Made by a program: the position numbers and the translations under genes. Positions 34,540 through 41,722 of a DNA stretch of 64,000 nucleotides are shown here, one piece after another. The stretch's first letter is position 1; each line of letters opens with the position of its first letter. The notes beneath the pieces were generated by a model. It saw nothing but the letters and a program-made list of their open reading frames with translations. It ran no database searches and was not told the origin of the DNA. The stretch spans positions 620,001 to 684,000 of the forward strand of contig CBDDKF010000002.1 in the NCBI GenBank assembly GCA_965230015.1, written 5' to 3'. Source of the stretch: JABSQH01 sp965230015. GTDB taxonomy: Bacteria; Actinomycetota; Acidimicrobiia; Acidimicrobiales; Ilumatobacteraceae.

Positions 34540-35052
34540 ATGAGTGTGGATCGTGTTCGCCCGCCGTTGGTTGCCGACGAACGAACGCAGCTGATGGGTT
34601 GGTACGACCTTCAACGCTCACTCGTGGCGTGGAAGTGCGAGGGGCTCGGCGAAACCGATGCGCATCGTTCGTTGCTGTCGACGTCTCCACTGATGACCGT
34701 TGCCGGGGTCGTTTCGCACCTGCGCTGGACCGAGCACACATGGTTTGAGGTGCTCTTCCTCGGCGCAGCCGACGACGGACCACAATTCAGCGACGAACCC
34801 GAAGATGCCGACATGCGCGTCGCTGACGTGCCGCTGGCTGAGCTCCTTGCCGACTATGTCGCGCAGTGTGATCGCTCGAACGAGATCATCGCCGCGCATT
34901 CGCTCGACGACACCGGCCGACACCCCGACTATCAGTCGGCACAAGCGTCCCTGCGGTGGATGGTCATCCACATGATCGAGGAAACTGCCCGCCACGTCGG
35001 CCATCTCGACATCATTCGCGAACAGCTCGACGGGTTCGTCGGCTACTACTAG
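34540..35052 (+). CDS. DinB/DUF664-family protein
   Basis: A 170-residue four-helix-bundle protein of the DinB superfamily. TVAGVVSHLRWTEHTWFEVL contains the first metal-ligand His residues and RWMVIHMIEETARHVGHLDI the C-terminal HxxxH-like ligands, with REQLDGFVGYY at the end, as in the DUF664 group. Some relatives are mycothiol- or bacillithiol-dependent S-transferases, which would suit an actinobacterium; the substrate is unknown. Confidence 0.82.
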   Translation: MSVDRVRPPLVADERTQLMGWYDLQRSLVAWKCEGLGETDAHRSLLSTSPLMTVAGVVSHLRWTEHTWFEVLFLGAADDGPQFSDEPEDADMRVADVPLAELLADYVAQCDRSNEIIAAHSLDDTGRHPDYQSAQASLRWMVIHMIEETARHVGHLDIIREQLDGFVGYY

Positions 35053-35303
35053 CGCGGCGCCGGCCACGACGACGAGAGGATCCGTGCGAGAGTTCTCGGC
35101 ATCACGTTGCCGAGCGGGTGCTGCTTCGGGACGTAGTACAGAACACCGGCGACGGCGTGTTGCAGCTCGAAGGTGCGGCCCCGGGTTCGTCCTCGTGGAT
35201 TCGTTCGCTCACTGCTGCAGCTTCTCAAGCCGTCGACTACGCCACTTGTTTCGTACACAAACCCCATTCATCAGCGCGGACACAAGTCGCGAGACTCTGT
35301 TCC

Positions 35304-35876
35304 GTGGTGCCGGTTCGACCACCCGAGGAAGTGCAAGGGCACAGGGTCGTTGTCCGCCGCTACCGATCGTCCGATGCTGCGCCGCTCCACAGTGCGATCA
35401 TCGACAGCATCGATCATCTTTCACCCTGGATGTGGTGGGCACAACTGGAGCCACTTCAGGTGTCCGATCGCCAACAGCTGATCGCTCAGTGGAGAGAACA
35501 GTGGGCCCGCGGGCAAGACTTCAACTTCTGTGTGGCCCGCGAGGGTCAACTCGTTGGTGGGTGCGGTCTTCATCGCCGCGTCGGACCGCGAGGATTGTCG
35601 ATCGGGTACTGGACATCGGCATCTGCGCTAGGTCAGGGGGTTGCAACAGAGTCGGCGAGGTGCCTGGTGAGAGCTGCGTTCTCGATGCCCGATGTCGACT
35701 TCGTGGAGGTTCACCACGACGTGGCCAACCAGGCAAGCGGTCGTGTCGCCGACCGACTCGGCTTCTCATTCGTTGCCGAGCATGCGGAGCCTGTTAGAGC
35801 TCCCGGTGAGAGCGGCATCAAACGAGTGTGGCGACTCGATCGAGCTGACAAAGCGAGCGCAGAGCACCACCAGTAG
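35304..35876 (+). CDS. RimJ/RimL-like GNAT acetyltransferase
   Basis: A roughly 190-residue GNAT protein: HRVVVRRYRSSDAAPLHSAI opens the fold, FNFCVAREGQLVGGCGLHRR and LSIGYWTSASALGQGVATES carry the acetyl-CoA-binding region (GQGVAT), and VEVHHDVANQASGRVADRLG with FSFVAEH is the RimJ-type ending. The start is uncertain: GTG 35304 or 35307, with no clear promoter element or Shine-Dalgarno. The 250 bp before it holds no recognisable gene. Confidence 0.78.
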   Translation: MVPVRPPEEVQGHRVVVRRYRSSDAAPLHSAIIDSIDHLSPWMWWAQLEPLQVSDRQQLIAQWREQWARGQDFNFCVAREGQLVGGCGLHRRVGPRGLSIGYWTSASALGQGVATESARCLVRAAFSMPDVDFVEVHHDVANQASGRVADRLGFSFVAEHAEPVRAPGESGIKRVWRLDRADKASAEHHQ

Positions 35877-35921
35877 CCGCCCACTGCGGCACACCGCGCC
35901 GAGGGCAGTTGGGTCCGCCGT

Positions 35922-35927
35922 TACCGT
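35922..35927 (+). promoter_or_regulatory. -10 element of the VOC gene
   Basis: TACCGT, 5 nt before the ATG at 35933, the shortest spacing seen in the window. Confidence 0.5.
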
Positions 35928-35932
35928 TTGGC

Positions 35933-36337
35933 ATGGCGATTCCGCAACGAGTCAGCTTCGTCACGCTCGGCGCACGCGACCTTGCATCGCTCAGGGCGTT
36001 CTACGCCAAATGGGGATGGTCAGAGACCGACAGTTCCACTGACGATTGGGCCGCGTTCGATGTCGGAGGGTGGCTACTCGCGTTGTACCCGATCGACCTG
36101 CTCGGATCCGAGGCAGCACCCGGCGCCCCGACGCCCGACACAGCCTGGAACGGCGTAACGCTGGCCATCAACGTCGAGTCTCAGCGCAACCTTCACACGA
36201 TGTTCGACGCGGCCATTGCCGCCGGAGGACGACCAATCGCGCCCGTGAGCCACCGCGACTGGGGCGGGATGAGCGGATACATCGCTGACCCCGAAGGCAA
36301 CCGATGGGAACTCGCCGTCGGGAGCGAGTTCGTCTAG
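35933..36337 (+). CDS. VOC-family (glyoxalase/bleomycin-resistance-like) protein
   Basis: A 134-residue VOC protein: QRVSFVTLGARDLASLRAFY is the first beta-alpha unit with LAFYxxxG-type spacing (AFYAKWGW), WAAFDVGGWLLALYPIDL the next strands, and SGYIADPEGNRWELAVGS the terminal strand with the usual DPxGN turn and metal-site Glu. Family members bind metals or drugs and catalyse varied reactions; no specific function can be stated. Confidence 0.82.
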   Translation: MAIPQRVSFVTLGARDLASLRAFYAKWGWSETDSSTDDWAAFDVGGWLLALYPIDLLGSEAAPGAPTPDTAWNGVTLAINVESQRNLHTMFDAAIAAGGRPIAPVSHRDWGGMSGYIADPEGNRWELAVGSEFV

Positions 36338-36466
36338 CTCGGACTCCGACCGCGGCCTCACGCCGACTGGACTCGAGCCAGGTATCGATCGAGGTCGATG
36401 CGGATGTGGCCCAGCAAGTGCGCCACCGCTTCGTTGTCACCGGCCATGTCTGCGATGACGTCGTCG

Positions 36467-36727
36467 TTCTACGGGTCGTTCCACCACGTTCGCGAGAACG
36501 ACTCGATCGTGCAGACCTTCACCTTCGCCGACTTCCCCGATGGCGTGTCGCTCGAGCGACTGACCCTTACGGCGCTCGATGACGGACGACGTACCCGCCT
36601 GGTCGCCACGTCGCTGGTCGACAGCTTCGAGACACGCGACGCGATGATCTCCAGTGGTATGGAGACCGGCATCATCGAGGGCTACACCAAACTCGACACG
36701 ATCCTCGCCGAGGACACGCCACCGTGA
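36467..36727 (+). pseudogene. C-terminal fragment of an AHSA1/SRPBCC-domain protein
   Basis: About 86 codons encode only the second half of an AHSA1-type SRPBCC domain: FYGSFHHVRENDSIVQTFTF, SLERLTLTALDDGRRTRLVA and FETRDAMISSGMETGIIEGY. The N-terminal half, which should contain the domain start and its first strands, is absent; sequence before 36467 does not continue the fold in any frame. Just upstream, the minus strand encodes a protein-like end (HIRIDLDRYLARVQ), suggesting that two broken genes meet here. Confidence 0.6.
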
Positions 36728-36792
36728 GGTCCCAGGCGAACCGGGCTCCGTCCGGACCGACGACGACGTGAGACACAAGAGTCCGCAAGAAC

Positions 36793-36798
36793 TACGAT
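36793..36798 (+). promoter_or_regulatory. -10 element of the second Nif11 peptide gene
   Basis: TACGAT, 7 nt before the GTG at 36806; suggests a leaderless, dedicated message. Confidence 0.5.
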
Positions 36799-36805
36799 CG
36801 GCTTC

Positions 36806-37069
36806 GTGTCGGTCGAAGTCGCTCGTCAACTCGTTGCCCGCCTGCAGTCGGATTCCGACCTCGTCGAGCAGTTGCAATCCGCAGCGCCTGAAGAGCGTGG
36901 ATCGATCGTGGAAGCAGAGGGTTACGCAACCGTGACGCAGGACCACGTGACGAGCGCACTACCCGAGCACCTCGGCCGGGAGCTGACCGACGAAGAGGTC
37001 GACGCAGTCTCCGGAGGGGACAGCACGTGGGACATCATTTCCGGCATTATCGAGGTCATTGGCGCATGA
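36806..37069 (+). CDS. Nif11-type leader peptide (candidate RiPP precursor)
   Basis: An 87-residue precursor-like peptide. Residues 1-71 form a Nif11-like leader: VSVEVARQLVARLQSDSDLV, VEAEGYATVTQDHVTS and ELTDEEVDAVSGG with the double glycine at 70-71. The 16-residue core, DSTWDIISGIIEVIGA, is amphipathic and hydrophobic, rather like a small bacteriocin or signal peptide. It aligns without gaps to the leader at 29249-29539 over all 71 positions, 28 of them identical by my count. It has its own TACGAT -10 element. No modifying enzyme or exporter lies within the window. Confidence 0.8.
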   Translation: MSVEVARQLVARLQSDSDLVEQLQSAAPEERGSIVEAEGYATVTQDHVTSALPEHLGRELTDEEVDAVSGGDSTWDIISGIIEVIGA

Positions 37070-37100
37070 CGCGCAATGGCGAGACGCGTTGCGACTCTGT

Positions 37101-37724
37101 CTAGAGCGGTAGGCCCGAGACCGGCTCCCCTGGCGCCGCACCCAGAAGCGTCACGTGCGCGCCGACGACGATCCCGGCGTTCGGGCCGTCGTGCTCCACG
37201 TGGAGCCAGTAGCCGTCGAGGTTCCCGATGCGTGGCCCGTCGATTCCACCATTGCGCTGGAGCACTCCGATCACTCCGCCGTGCGCAACCACGAGCACGT
37301 TCGTTCCCGGGTGCGCGGCGGCCAATCGAGTGATGGTTTCGCTGGCGCGGACGAGGACGTCGTCGTCTGACTCCCAACGTTCGGGAGTGTGTCCTGCCAC
37401 CCTCGCACCCGGGTACCGATCGTCGATCACACGGTTGGTGAGCCCCTGCCACTCGCCGACATCGCGTTCGTTCAGCCCCTGGCGGCACAACCCGACGCGC
37501 ACACCGAGCACATCGGCGATCACACGCCCGGTTGTTGCCGCCCGGTCAAGGCAGGACGTGACGACGAGCTCGAACGGCCCGAGGCGCGTGAGGGCTGCAG
37601 CAGCCGCAAGGGCCTGCTCGCGCCCACGCGAGCTCAGCGGTGGATCAGCGGCTCCCTGCCAAAGGCCAGCCGCGTTCCAGGTCGACTCGCCGTGACGCAA
37701 GACGAGCAGTCGAGTCGTCGTCAT
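37101..37724 (-). CDS. gpgP: Histidine phosphatase, probable glucosyl-3-phosphoglycerate phosphatase
   Basis: A 207-residue phosphoglycerate-mutase-like phosphatase: LLVLRHGESTWNAAGLWQG carries the catalytic RHG histidine, FELVVTSCLDRAATTGRVIA a conserved Arg, and VLVVAHGGVIGVLQRNGG the second His. Mycobacterial GpgP, which removes phosphate from glucosyl-3-phosphoglycerate, belongs to this fold. Its ATG overlaps the stop of gpgS by 4 bp (ATGA), so the two are coupled, which strongly supports GpgP over a generic PGM-like phosphatase. The product would be glucosylglycerate. Confidence 0.82.
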   Translation of the reverse strand: MTTTRLLVLRHGESTWNAAGLWQGAADPPLSSRGREQALAAAAALTRLGPFELVVTSCLDRAATTGRVIADVLGVRVGLCRQGLNERDVGEWQGLTNRVIDDRYPGARVAGHTPERWESDDDVLVRASETITRLAAAHPGTNVLVVAHGGVIGVLQRNGGIDGPRIGNLDGYWLHVEHDGPNAGIVVGAHVTLLGAAPGEPVSGLPL

Positions 37725-38620
37725 CGGAGGTGGCGGCCATCGAGTGACGCAATCGGTGGTCTCCGCGCATGATTCAGAAGCACCCGCTCTCCGTTCGGGC
37801 GGTACAAGAACCTGTCCTCGGACGGGTCCTCCGGTGCCCCGAACCCCACACGCTCGAGCACCGCTGCCATGACCTCGGCCGCCTGGACCGAGAGCGCACT
37901 GAGCGGCTGGTGGGTGTGCTGCCGCTCACCCAATTCGACCTCGGCGATCGACTCCGGACCGAAGCGGCGGGCGACGTCGATCAACAACCCGATCTCGACG
38001 CCCCAGCCTTGCATAAGCGACAGTTGCTCGAGCGCTGAACGGCGCGCCGCGTACTCCCCGGCGAGTGGTTGGCCGATGCGCGCGAGTTCAGGGAAGAACT
38101 GCGACAGCAACGGTCTCGCAACCAGTTCGGTGGTGCGTCCGCCGCCGCCGAACGACGAGGGCCGCTCGAAGTCACCCTCGACCAACATCACCTCATCGCT
38201 GCTGAGCATCGGTGTCGCGAGGTCGACGACCCACGAAGCATCGAAGGTGGTCACGTCTGCGTCGCACCACACGACGAGATCTCCGCTGCTGACGATCAGG
38301 CTCGCCCAGAGTGCGTTGCCCTTCCCGCGTCCGGGTCCGTGCTCGGCATGCACTTCATCGATCGCGACGACCCGCGCGCCGTTGCGCTCGGCAGCCAGGC
38401 CGCTTCCATCAGTGCTCTGGTCGTCGATCACGATCAACTCGTCAACGAACGGGAGGTTCGGCGTCATCAATTGGTCGCGAATCGCGGCGACGACCGCTCC
38501 GACGGTGGACACCTCGTTCCGACAAGGAATGCACACCGACACCGTCACGTCGCGTTTCAGCGCCTGCGCCTCGTCGAGAGCATCTCGTGTCGACGGCGCG
38601 TCCGCGATGGCGCGAATCAC
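37721..38620 (-). CDS. gpgS: Glucosyl-3-phosphoglycerate synthase
   Basis: A 299-residue GT81-like glycosyltransferase. It opens VSVCIPCRNEVSTVGAVV, has DELIVIDDQSTDGSGLAAER, the metal-binding VVWCDADVTTFD (DxD), and the GpgS-specific GGGGRTTELVARPLLSQFFP, QPLAGEYAARR and GWGVEIGLLIDVARRFG. GpgS makes glucosyl-3-phosphoglycerate from a nucleotide-glucose and 3-phosphoglycerate, the first step to glucosylglycerate and methylglucose lipopolysaccharides. The GTG at 38620 overlaps the stop of a 7-codon mini-ORF (GTGA) that itself has a promoter-like TAGCGT; translation may be coupled to it. Confidence 0.9.
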   Translation of the reverse strand: MIRAIADAPSTRDALDEAQALKRDVTVSVCIPCRNEVSTVGAVVAAIRDQLMTPNLPFVDELIVIDDQSTDGSGLAAERNGARVVAIDEVHAEHGPGRGKGNALWASLIVSSGDLVVWCDADVTTFDASWVVDLATPMLSSDEVMLVEGDFERPSSFGGGGRTTELVARPLLSQFFPELARIGQPLAGEYAARRSALEQLSLMQGWGVEIGLLIDVARRFGPESIAEVELGERQHTHQPLSALSVQAAEVMAAVLERVGFGAPEDPSEDRFLYRPNGERVLLNHARRPPIASLDGRHLR

Positions 38621-38640
38621 TGCGCTGATCCGCCGAACAT
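38617..38640 (-). CDS. Seven-codon leader mini-ORF before gpgS
   Basis: ATG at 38640 opens MFGGSAQ and stops in a TGA that overlaps the gpgS GTG. TAGCGT (38648-38653) lies 7 nt before this ATG, the standard leaderless spacing here. It could be a ribosome-loading leader, or a sign of a small indel that once fused it to gpgS. Confidence 0.3.
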   Translation of the reverse strand: MFGGSAQ

Positions 38641-38647
38641 GGGCCCG

Positions 38648-38653
38648 ACGCTA
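38648..38653 (-). promoter_or_regulatory. -10 element of the gpgS-gpgP operon
   Basis: TAGCGT on the minus strand, 7 nt before the mini-ORF ATG at 38640 and 27 nt before the gpgS GTG. Confidence 0.5.
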
Positions 38654-38694
38654 CTGGTCAGGTGCGACGAGCCGCCCATCGACGTCGAGACCGG

Positions 38695-38700
38695 TAGCTT
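38695..38700 (+). promoter_or_regulatory. -10 element of the FolP2-like gene
   Basis: TAGCTT, 7 nt before the GTG at 38708. Confidence 0.5.
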
Positions 38701-38707
38701 GCTCGCG

Positions 38708-39466
38708 GTGATCCTCTACGGGGTCTGCAACGCCTCGCCGGACTCGTTGGCGCTCGACTCCATCGTGTCCACCCCAGACGACGCACGCACACGCGCCAGG
38801 CAGTTGCTCGCCGACGGGGCGAACGCGTTCGATCTCGGCGGCCAGGGCTCAACGGACGTCGCCGCCGTGGTCCACTGGACCGATGAGTGGACGCGAGTGG
38901 AGCACATCGTCCCGGCACTCGCCGAGTTCGGTGTCGATGTGTCGATCGACTCGTGGCGCCCCGAAGTCGTCCGGCTGGCGCTGGACGCTGGTGCCACGGT
39001 GATCAACGCCGCCGACGGCATGCAGAGCGACGAGATGTGGGCGGTGGCAGCCGACGCCGACGTGCCGATCGTCGTTCCATTCCTGTCGGGTGTGAACCCG
39101 AGGGAGATGGATCTCGTCACCGGCGACCCCGTGCAGGTGATGCTCGACTTCTTCCGCGAGCGACTCGCGGTCGCCGACCGGTACGGGTTGCGGTCACGCT
39201 GCATCCTCGATCCCGGCACGGGGTTTGCGCCGCCGAACTGGCCGTGGGAACAGCGCTTCCTCTACCAGAAGGACGTGTATCAGCGGCTCGGCGAACTACG
39301 CGTGTTCGGCCTGCCGATCTACATCGCGTTGCCGTGGAAAGAGACACCGCAGCACGACGAGTTGCTCGAGATCATCGTGCGTCAGCAGCCGGAGTACGGA
39401 CGATCGCACTACCCAGCGAAGGTGCGGCGATTCGAACAGACGTATCTGCCCCCTGCCGACGGTTAG
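38708..39466 (+). CDS. Dihydropteroate-synthase-like (FolP2-type) protein
   Basis: A 252-residue TIM-barrel protein of the pterin-binding family: ILYGVCNASPDSLALDSIV corresponds to the MGVVNVTPDSFSDGG start of DHPS, GANAFDLGGQGSTD to the second motif, VDVSIDSWRPEVVRLALDAG and VINAADGMQSDEMW to the third, and RCILDPGTGFAPPNWPW to the fourth. Several canonical residues differ, as in mycobacterial FolP2, which lies beside gpgS and is not a normal folate enzyme. Here it is divergent from gpgS, so the link is kept though orientation differs. A normal folate role is unlikely. Confidence 0.72.
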   Translation: MILYGVCNASPDSLALDSIVSTPDDARTRARQLLADGANAFDLGGQGSTDVAAVVHWTDEWTRVEHIVPALAEFGVDVSIDSWRPEVVRLALDAGATVINAADGMQSDEMWAVAADADVPIVVPFLSGVNPREMDLVTGDPVQVMLDFFRERLAVADRYGLRSRCILDPGTGFAPPNWPWEQRFLYQKDVYQRLGELRVFGLPIYIALPWKETPQHDELLEIIVRQQPEYGRSHYPAKVRRFEQTYLPPADG

Positions 39467-39469
39467 TTT
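39464..39469 (+). promoter_or_regulatory. -10 element of the lipoprotein gene
   Basis: TAGTTT, 6 nt before the ATG at 39476. Its TAG is the stop codon of the preceding gene. Confidence 0.45.
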
Positions 39470-39475
39470 CATGTG

Positions 39476-40063
39476 ATGCCGCGTTCGACGCCCGTCTCCT
39501 TCGTGCTGGTCGCCGCTGCCATCGGCCTGGGGCTAGCCGCCTGTTCGTCGAGTGACGACGCCGCATCGGACACGAGCTCGTCGGCGGCAGAAACGACATC
39601 GGGCACCACCACGCCGACGTCTGGCACGTCGGCACCGACCACAGCCGGTTCCACCACGGCGAGTACCACCGCAAGCACGACCGCCACGACCGCCGCGCCG
39701 TCTCCTCCCGCCGGCCTCGCCAGTCAGGTGCTCGCTCCCGAGGGGCTGACCTACATCAGCGAGAGCCCGATCGACACATCGGGATATTGGACGAGCTATG
39801 CGATCGCCGACGGCTCCGATGCCGGGCTCGACGACTACGCCACCGTGCTCGAGACGATCGGATGGACGATCGGCGACTCCTCCGACTCAGAGATCACCGC
39901 GACCATGAGCGGCGCGTGGCTCGATGTGCTCGTTGTCGAGGCAGCCGATGGCAACACCGTGAGCGTGTGCGTGTGGAACACGGCGCCGGCGACCGATGCG
40001 TGCGCCGACTTCCCGACCACCTTGTTGGAGTCGACCGCGCCGGCCACGACCGACGGAAGCTGA
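39476..40063 (+). CDS. Small lipoprotein with Thr-rich linker
   Basis: A 195-residue lipoprotein: signal VSFVLVAAAIGLGLAAC ending in a lipobox Cys, then about 55 residues of nearly pure Ser, Thr, Ala and Gly, and a compact C-terminal domain (ATVLETIGWTIGDSSDSEIT, WLDVLVVEAADGNTVSVCVW) with two Cys. It is expected on the outer membrane face of the cytoplasmic membrane. The globular part matches nothing I recognise. Confidence 0.75.
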   Translation: MPRSTPVSFVLVAAAIGLGLAACSSSDDAASDTSSSAAETTSGTTTPTSGTSAPTTAGSTTASTTASTTATTAAPSPPAGLASQVLAPEGLTYISESPIDTSGYWTSYAIADGSDAGLDDYATVLETIGWTIGDSSDSEITATMSGAWLDVLVVEAADGNTVSVCVWNTAPATDACADFPTTLLESTAPATTDGS

Positions 40064-40105
40064 ACCGGCGCCGGTCGGTCTCGATCCGCGCGGGTCGGCG
40101 GGTCG

Positions 40106-41614
40106 CTAGATGACCTGAATCGTGCCCATCATGCCGTGGTCCTCGTGGAAGAGGATGTGGCAGTGGTACACCCATTTGCCGGTGAAATCCGTGTACCGGT
40201 GGCGGATCGTGATCGAGCCGCCGCGGGGAATGGTGACCGTGTCGCGATAACCCTCGAAGTCCTGCGGAACACCATTGATCGCCACCACCTGGAAGTCGTT
40301 CTGGTGGATGTGGAACGGGTGGTCCTCGGTGTCGATGTTCAACAACTCCCACTCTTCGAGGTCGTTGAGCCGTGCGATCACGTCGACGCGGGCGGCGTCG
40401 AAGGTCAGATCGCAGATCAGCCAGTTCCCGGTGCCCGACTCGCCGGTGCCGTCGACGATCGAGTCGATGTTGAACACCATCTGTCGGAACACGTCCGGTT
40501 CCTCCTGGCGGAAGTCGACGAGGTTGTCGTTGATCACCTCGGGCAGCTCCGGGACTGGCGCCGCCGGCTCGCCCTCGACGACGAACGTCGCCAGCGTGCG
40601 CGGCGCGAACGACTCGAACCCTTCGTTCACCTCGAGCGCCTGGAACCTGAACGTGCCAACGGCGGCGGGGTCGACGAGGAACTCGATGCGGCCCGCTGGC
40701 GGCAGCGTCCATTCCGACACCGTCTGCAGACGAGGTACGCCGACCCCGTCGGTGGCCACCACGTGCATCTCGTGACCTTCGAGGGCCACTCGAAAGAATG
40801 AGTCGTTCCCGAGGTTGGCCACCCGCCACAGCTGCCGTTCACCGGGCGCAGCGGTGATCCGGGGGTTGACCTGGCCGTTGATGGTCCACAACTCGTTGCT
40901 GGTCGTCGGCGGGCTCTCTGCATCGATCGCGCCGTCACTGACCACCACCTCTTTGAGGACCATCACCTTCTCGGTCGCCTCGCGGATGCCGGGGAGGTCG
41001 AGCCAGCCACCGTCGACGAGGATCAGCCCGCCGAGACCGCCGTACACCTGCTGGTCGACGGTGGTGTGGAAGTGCGGGTGATACCAATAGGCGCCCGAGT
41101 CGTGGTTCTCGGGAATCGGCACCTCATACGACAGTGTTTCGCCCGGGTCGACGCGCAGGAACACGTTGTCGGCGTTGTCGTTGGGAGACACGTGCATCCC
41201 GTGCCAATGGAGATTGGTGAACGTGTCGAGCTGGTTGTCGAGGTCGACGCGAAACGTGTCTCCCGGCAGAACGCGCCAGGTCTGCGACGGGTAGAACCCG
41301 TTGTACAGCGAGGTACTCGACACCGCCGCGCCGTTGATCGTGGCCGAGCCGGCCGCCGCAGTGAGCGTCGTCTGCAGCACGCCGTTCTGGGCGATCACCT
41401 CCGGCGGAGGCTGCAGCTCGGCCCCGACCGGCGGGTCGGTGGTGTCGTCGTCGGACGAGCCGCCGGTCGACAGCGTGTTCGGTCGACCACAGCCAGACAG
41501 GAGCACCAGTCCGCCGGCCGTTCCGACCACGCCGAGGCGCAGCGCCTGGCGCCTCGTGAGTCGCATCGGAGTCAGGATCCGGCCGGGTTGAGGGGAAGTG
41601 GCTCGTGTGCGCAT
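40106..41614 (-). CDS. Tat-exported multicopper oxidase
   Basis: A 502-residue laccase-type oxidase. The N-terminus has a twin-arginine motif TRRQALRLGVVGTAGGLVLL followed by a lipobox-like SGC. Copper ligands appear in order: FTNLHWHGMHVSP, AYWYHPHFHTTVDQQ, EDHPFHIHQNDFQV and WVYHCHILFHEDHGMMG, giving the type 1 and trinuclear sites; the axial position after the last His is Met. ATG 41614 is preferred because AGGAG lies 4 nt upstream; ATG 41566 is an alternative. It may oxidise Cu(I), metals or phenolics outside the membrane. It is divergent from the Coq4-like gene. Confidence 0.93.
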   Translation of the reverse strand: MRTRATSPQPGRILTPMRLTRRQALRLGVVGTAGGLVLLSGCGRPNTLSTGGSSDDDTTDPPVGAELQPPPEVIAQNGVLQTTLTAAAGSATINGAAVSSTSLYNGFYPSQTWRVLPGDTFRVDLDNQLDTFTNLHWHGMHVSPNDNADNVFLRVDPGETLSYEVPIPENHDSGAYWYHPHFHTTVDQQVYGGLGGLILVDGGWLDLPGIREATEKVMVLKEVVVSDGAIDAESPPTTSNELWTINGQVNPRITAAPGERQLWRVANLGNDSFFRVALEGHEMHVVATDGVGVPRLQTVSEWTLPPAGRIEFLVDPAAVGTFRFQALEVNEGFESFAPRTLATFVVEGEPAAPVPELPEVINDNLVDFRQEEPDVFRQMVFNIDSIVDGTGESGTGNWLICDLTFDAARVDVIARLNDLEEWELLNIDTEDHPFHIHQNDFQVVAINGVPQDFEGYRDTVTIPRGGSITIRHRYTDFTGKWVYHCHILFHEDHGMMGTIQVI

Positions 41615-41722
41615 CGCTCTCCTGGTTCGGGTCGACGGCCGTTGCCCACGGGCCGTGTCGCGCAGTGTAGATCGCGGTGACGAGTCGGTCCGGTGGCATC
41701 CGGGTACCGTGCGAGGCACTCC

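Noticed and set aside
35053..35303. Possible gene between the DinB and RimJ-like genes
   Set aside because: Open frames there on both strands have no motif, start signal or reasonable composition; I see only an intergenic gap.
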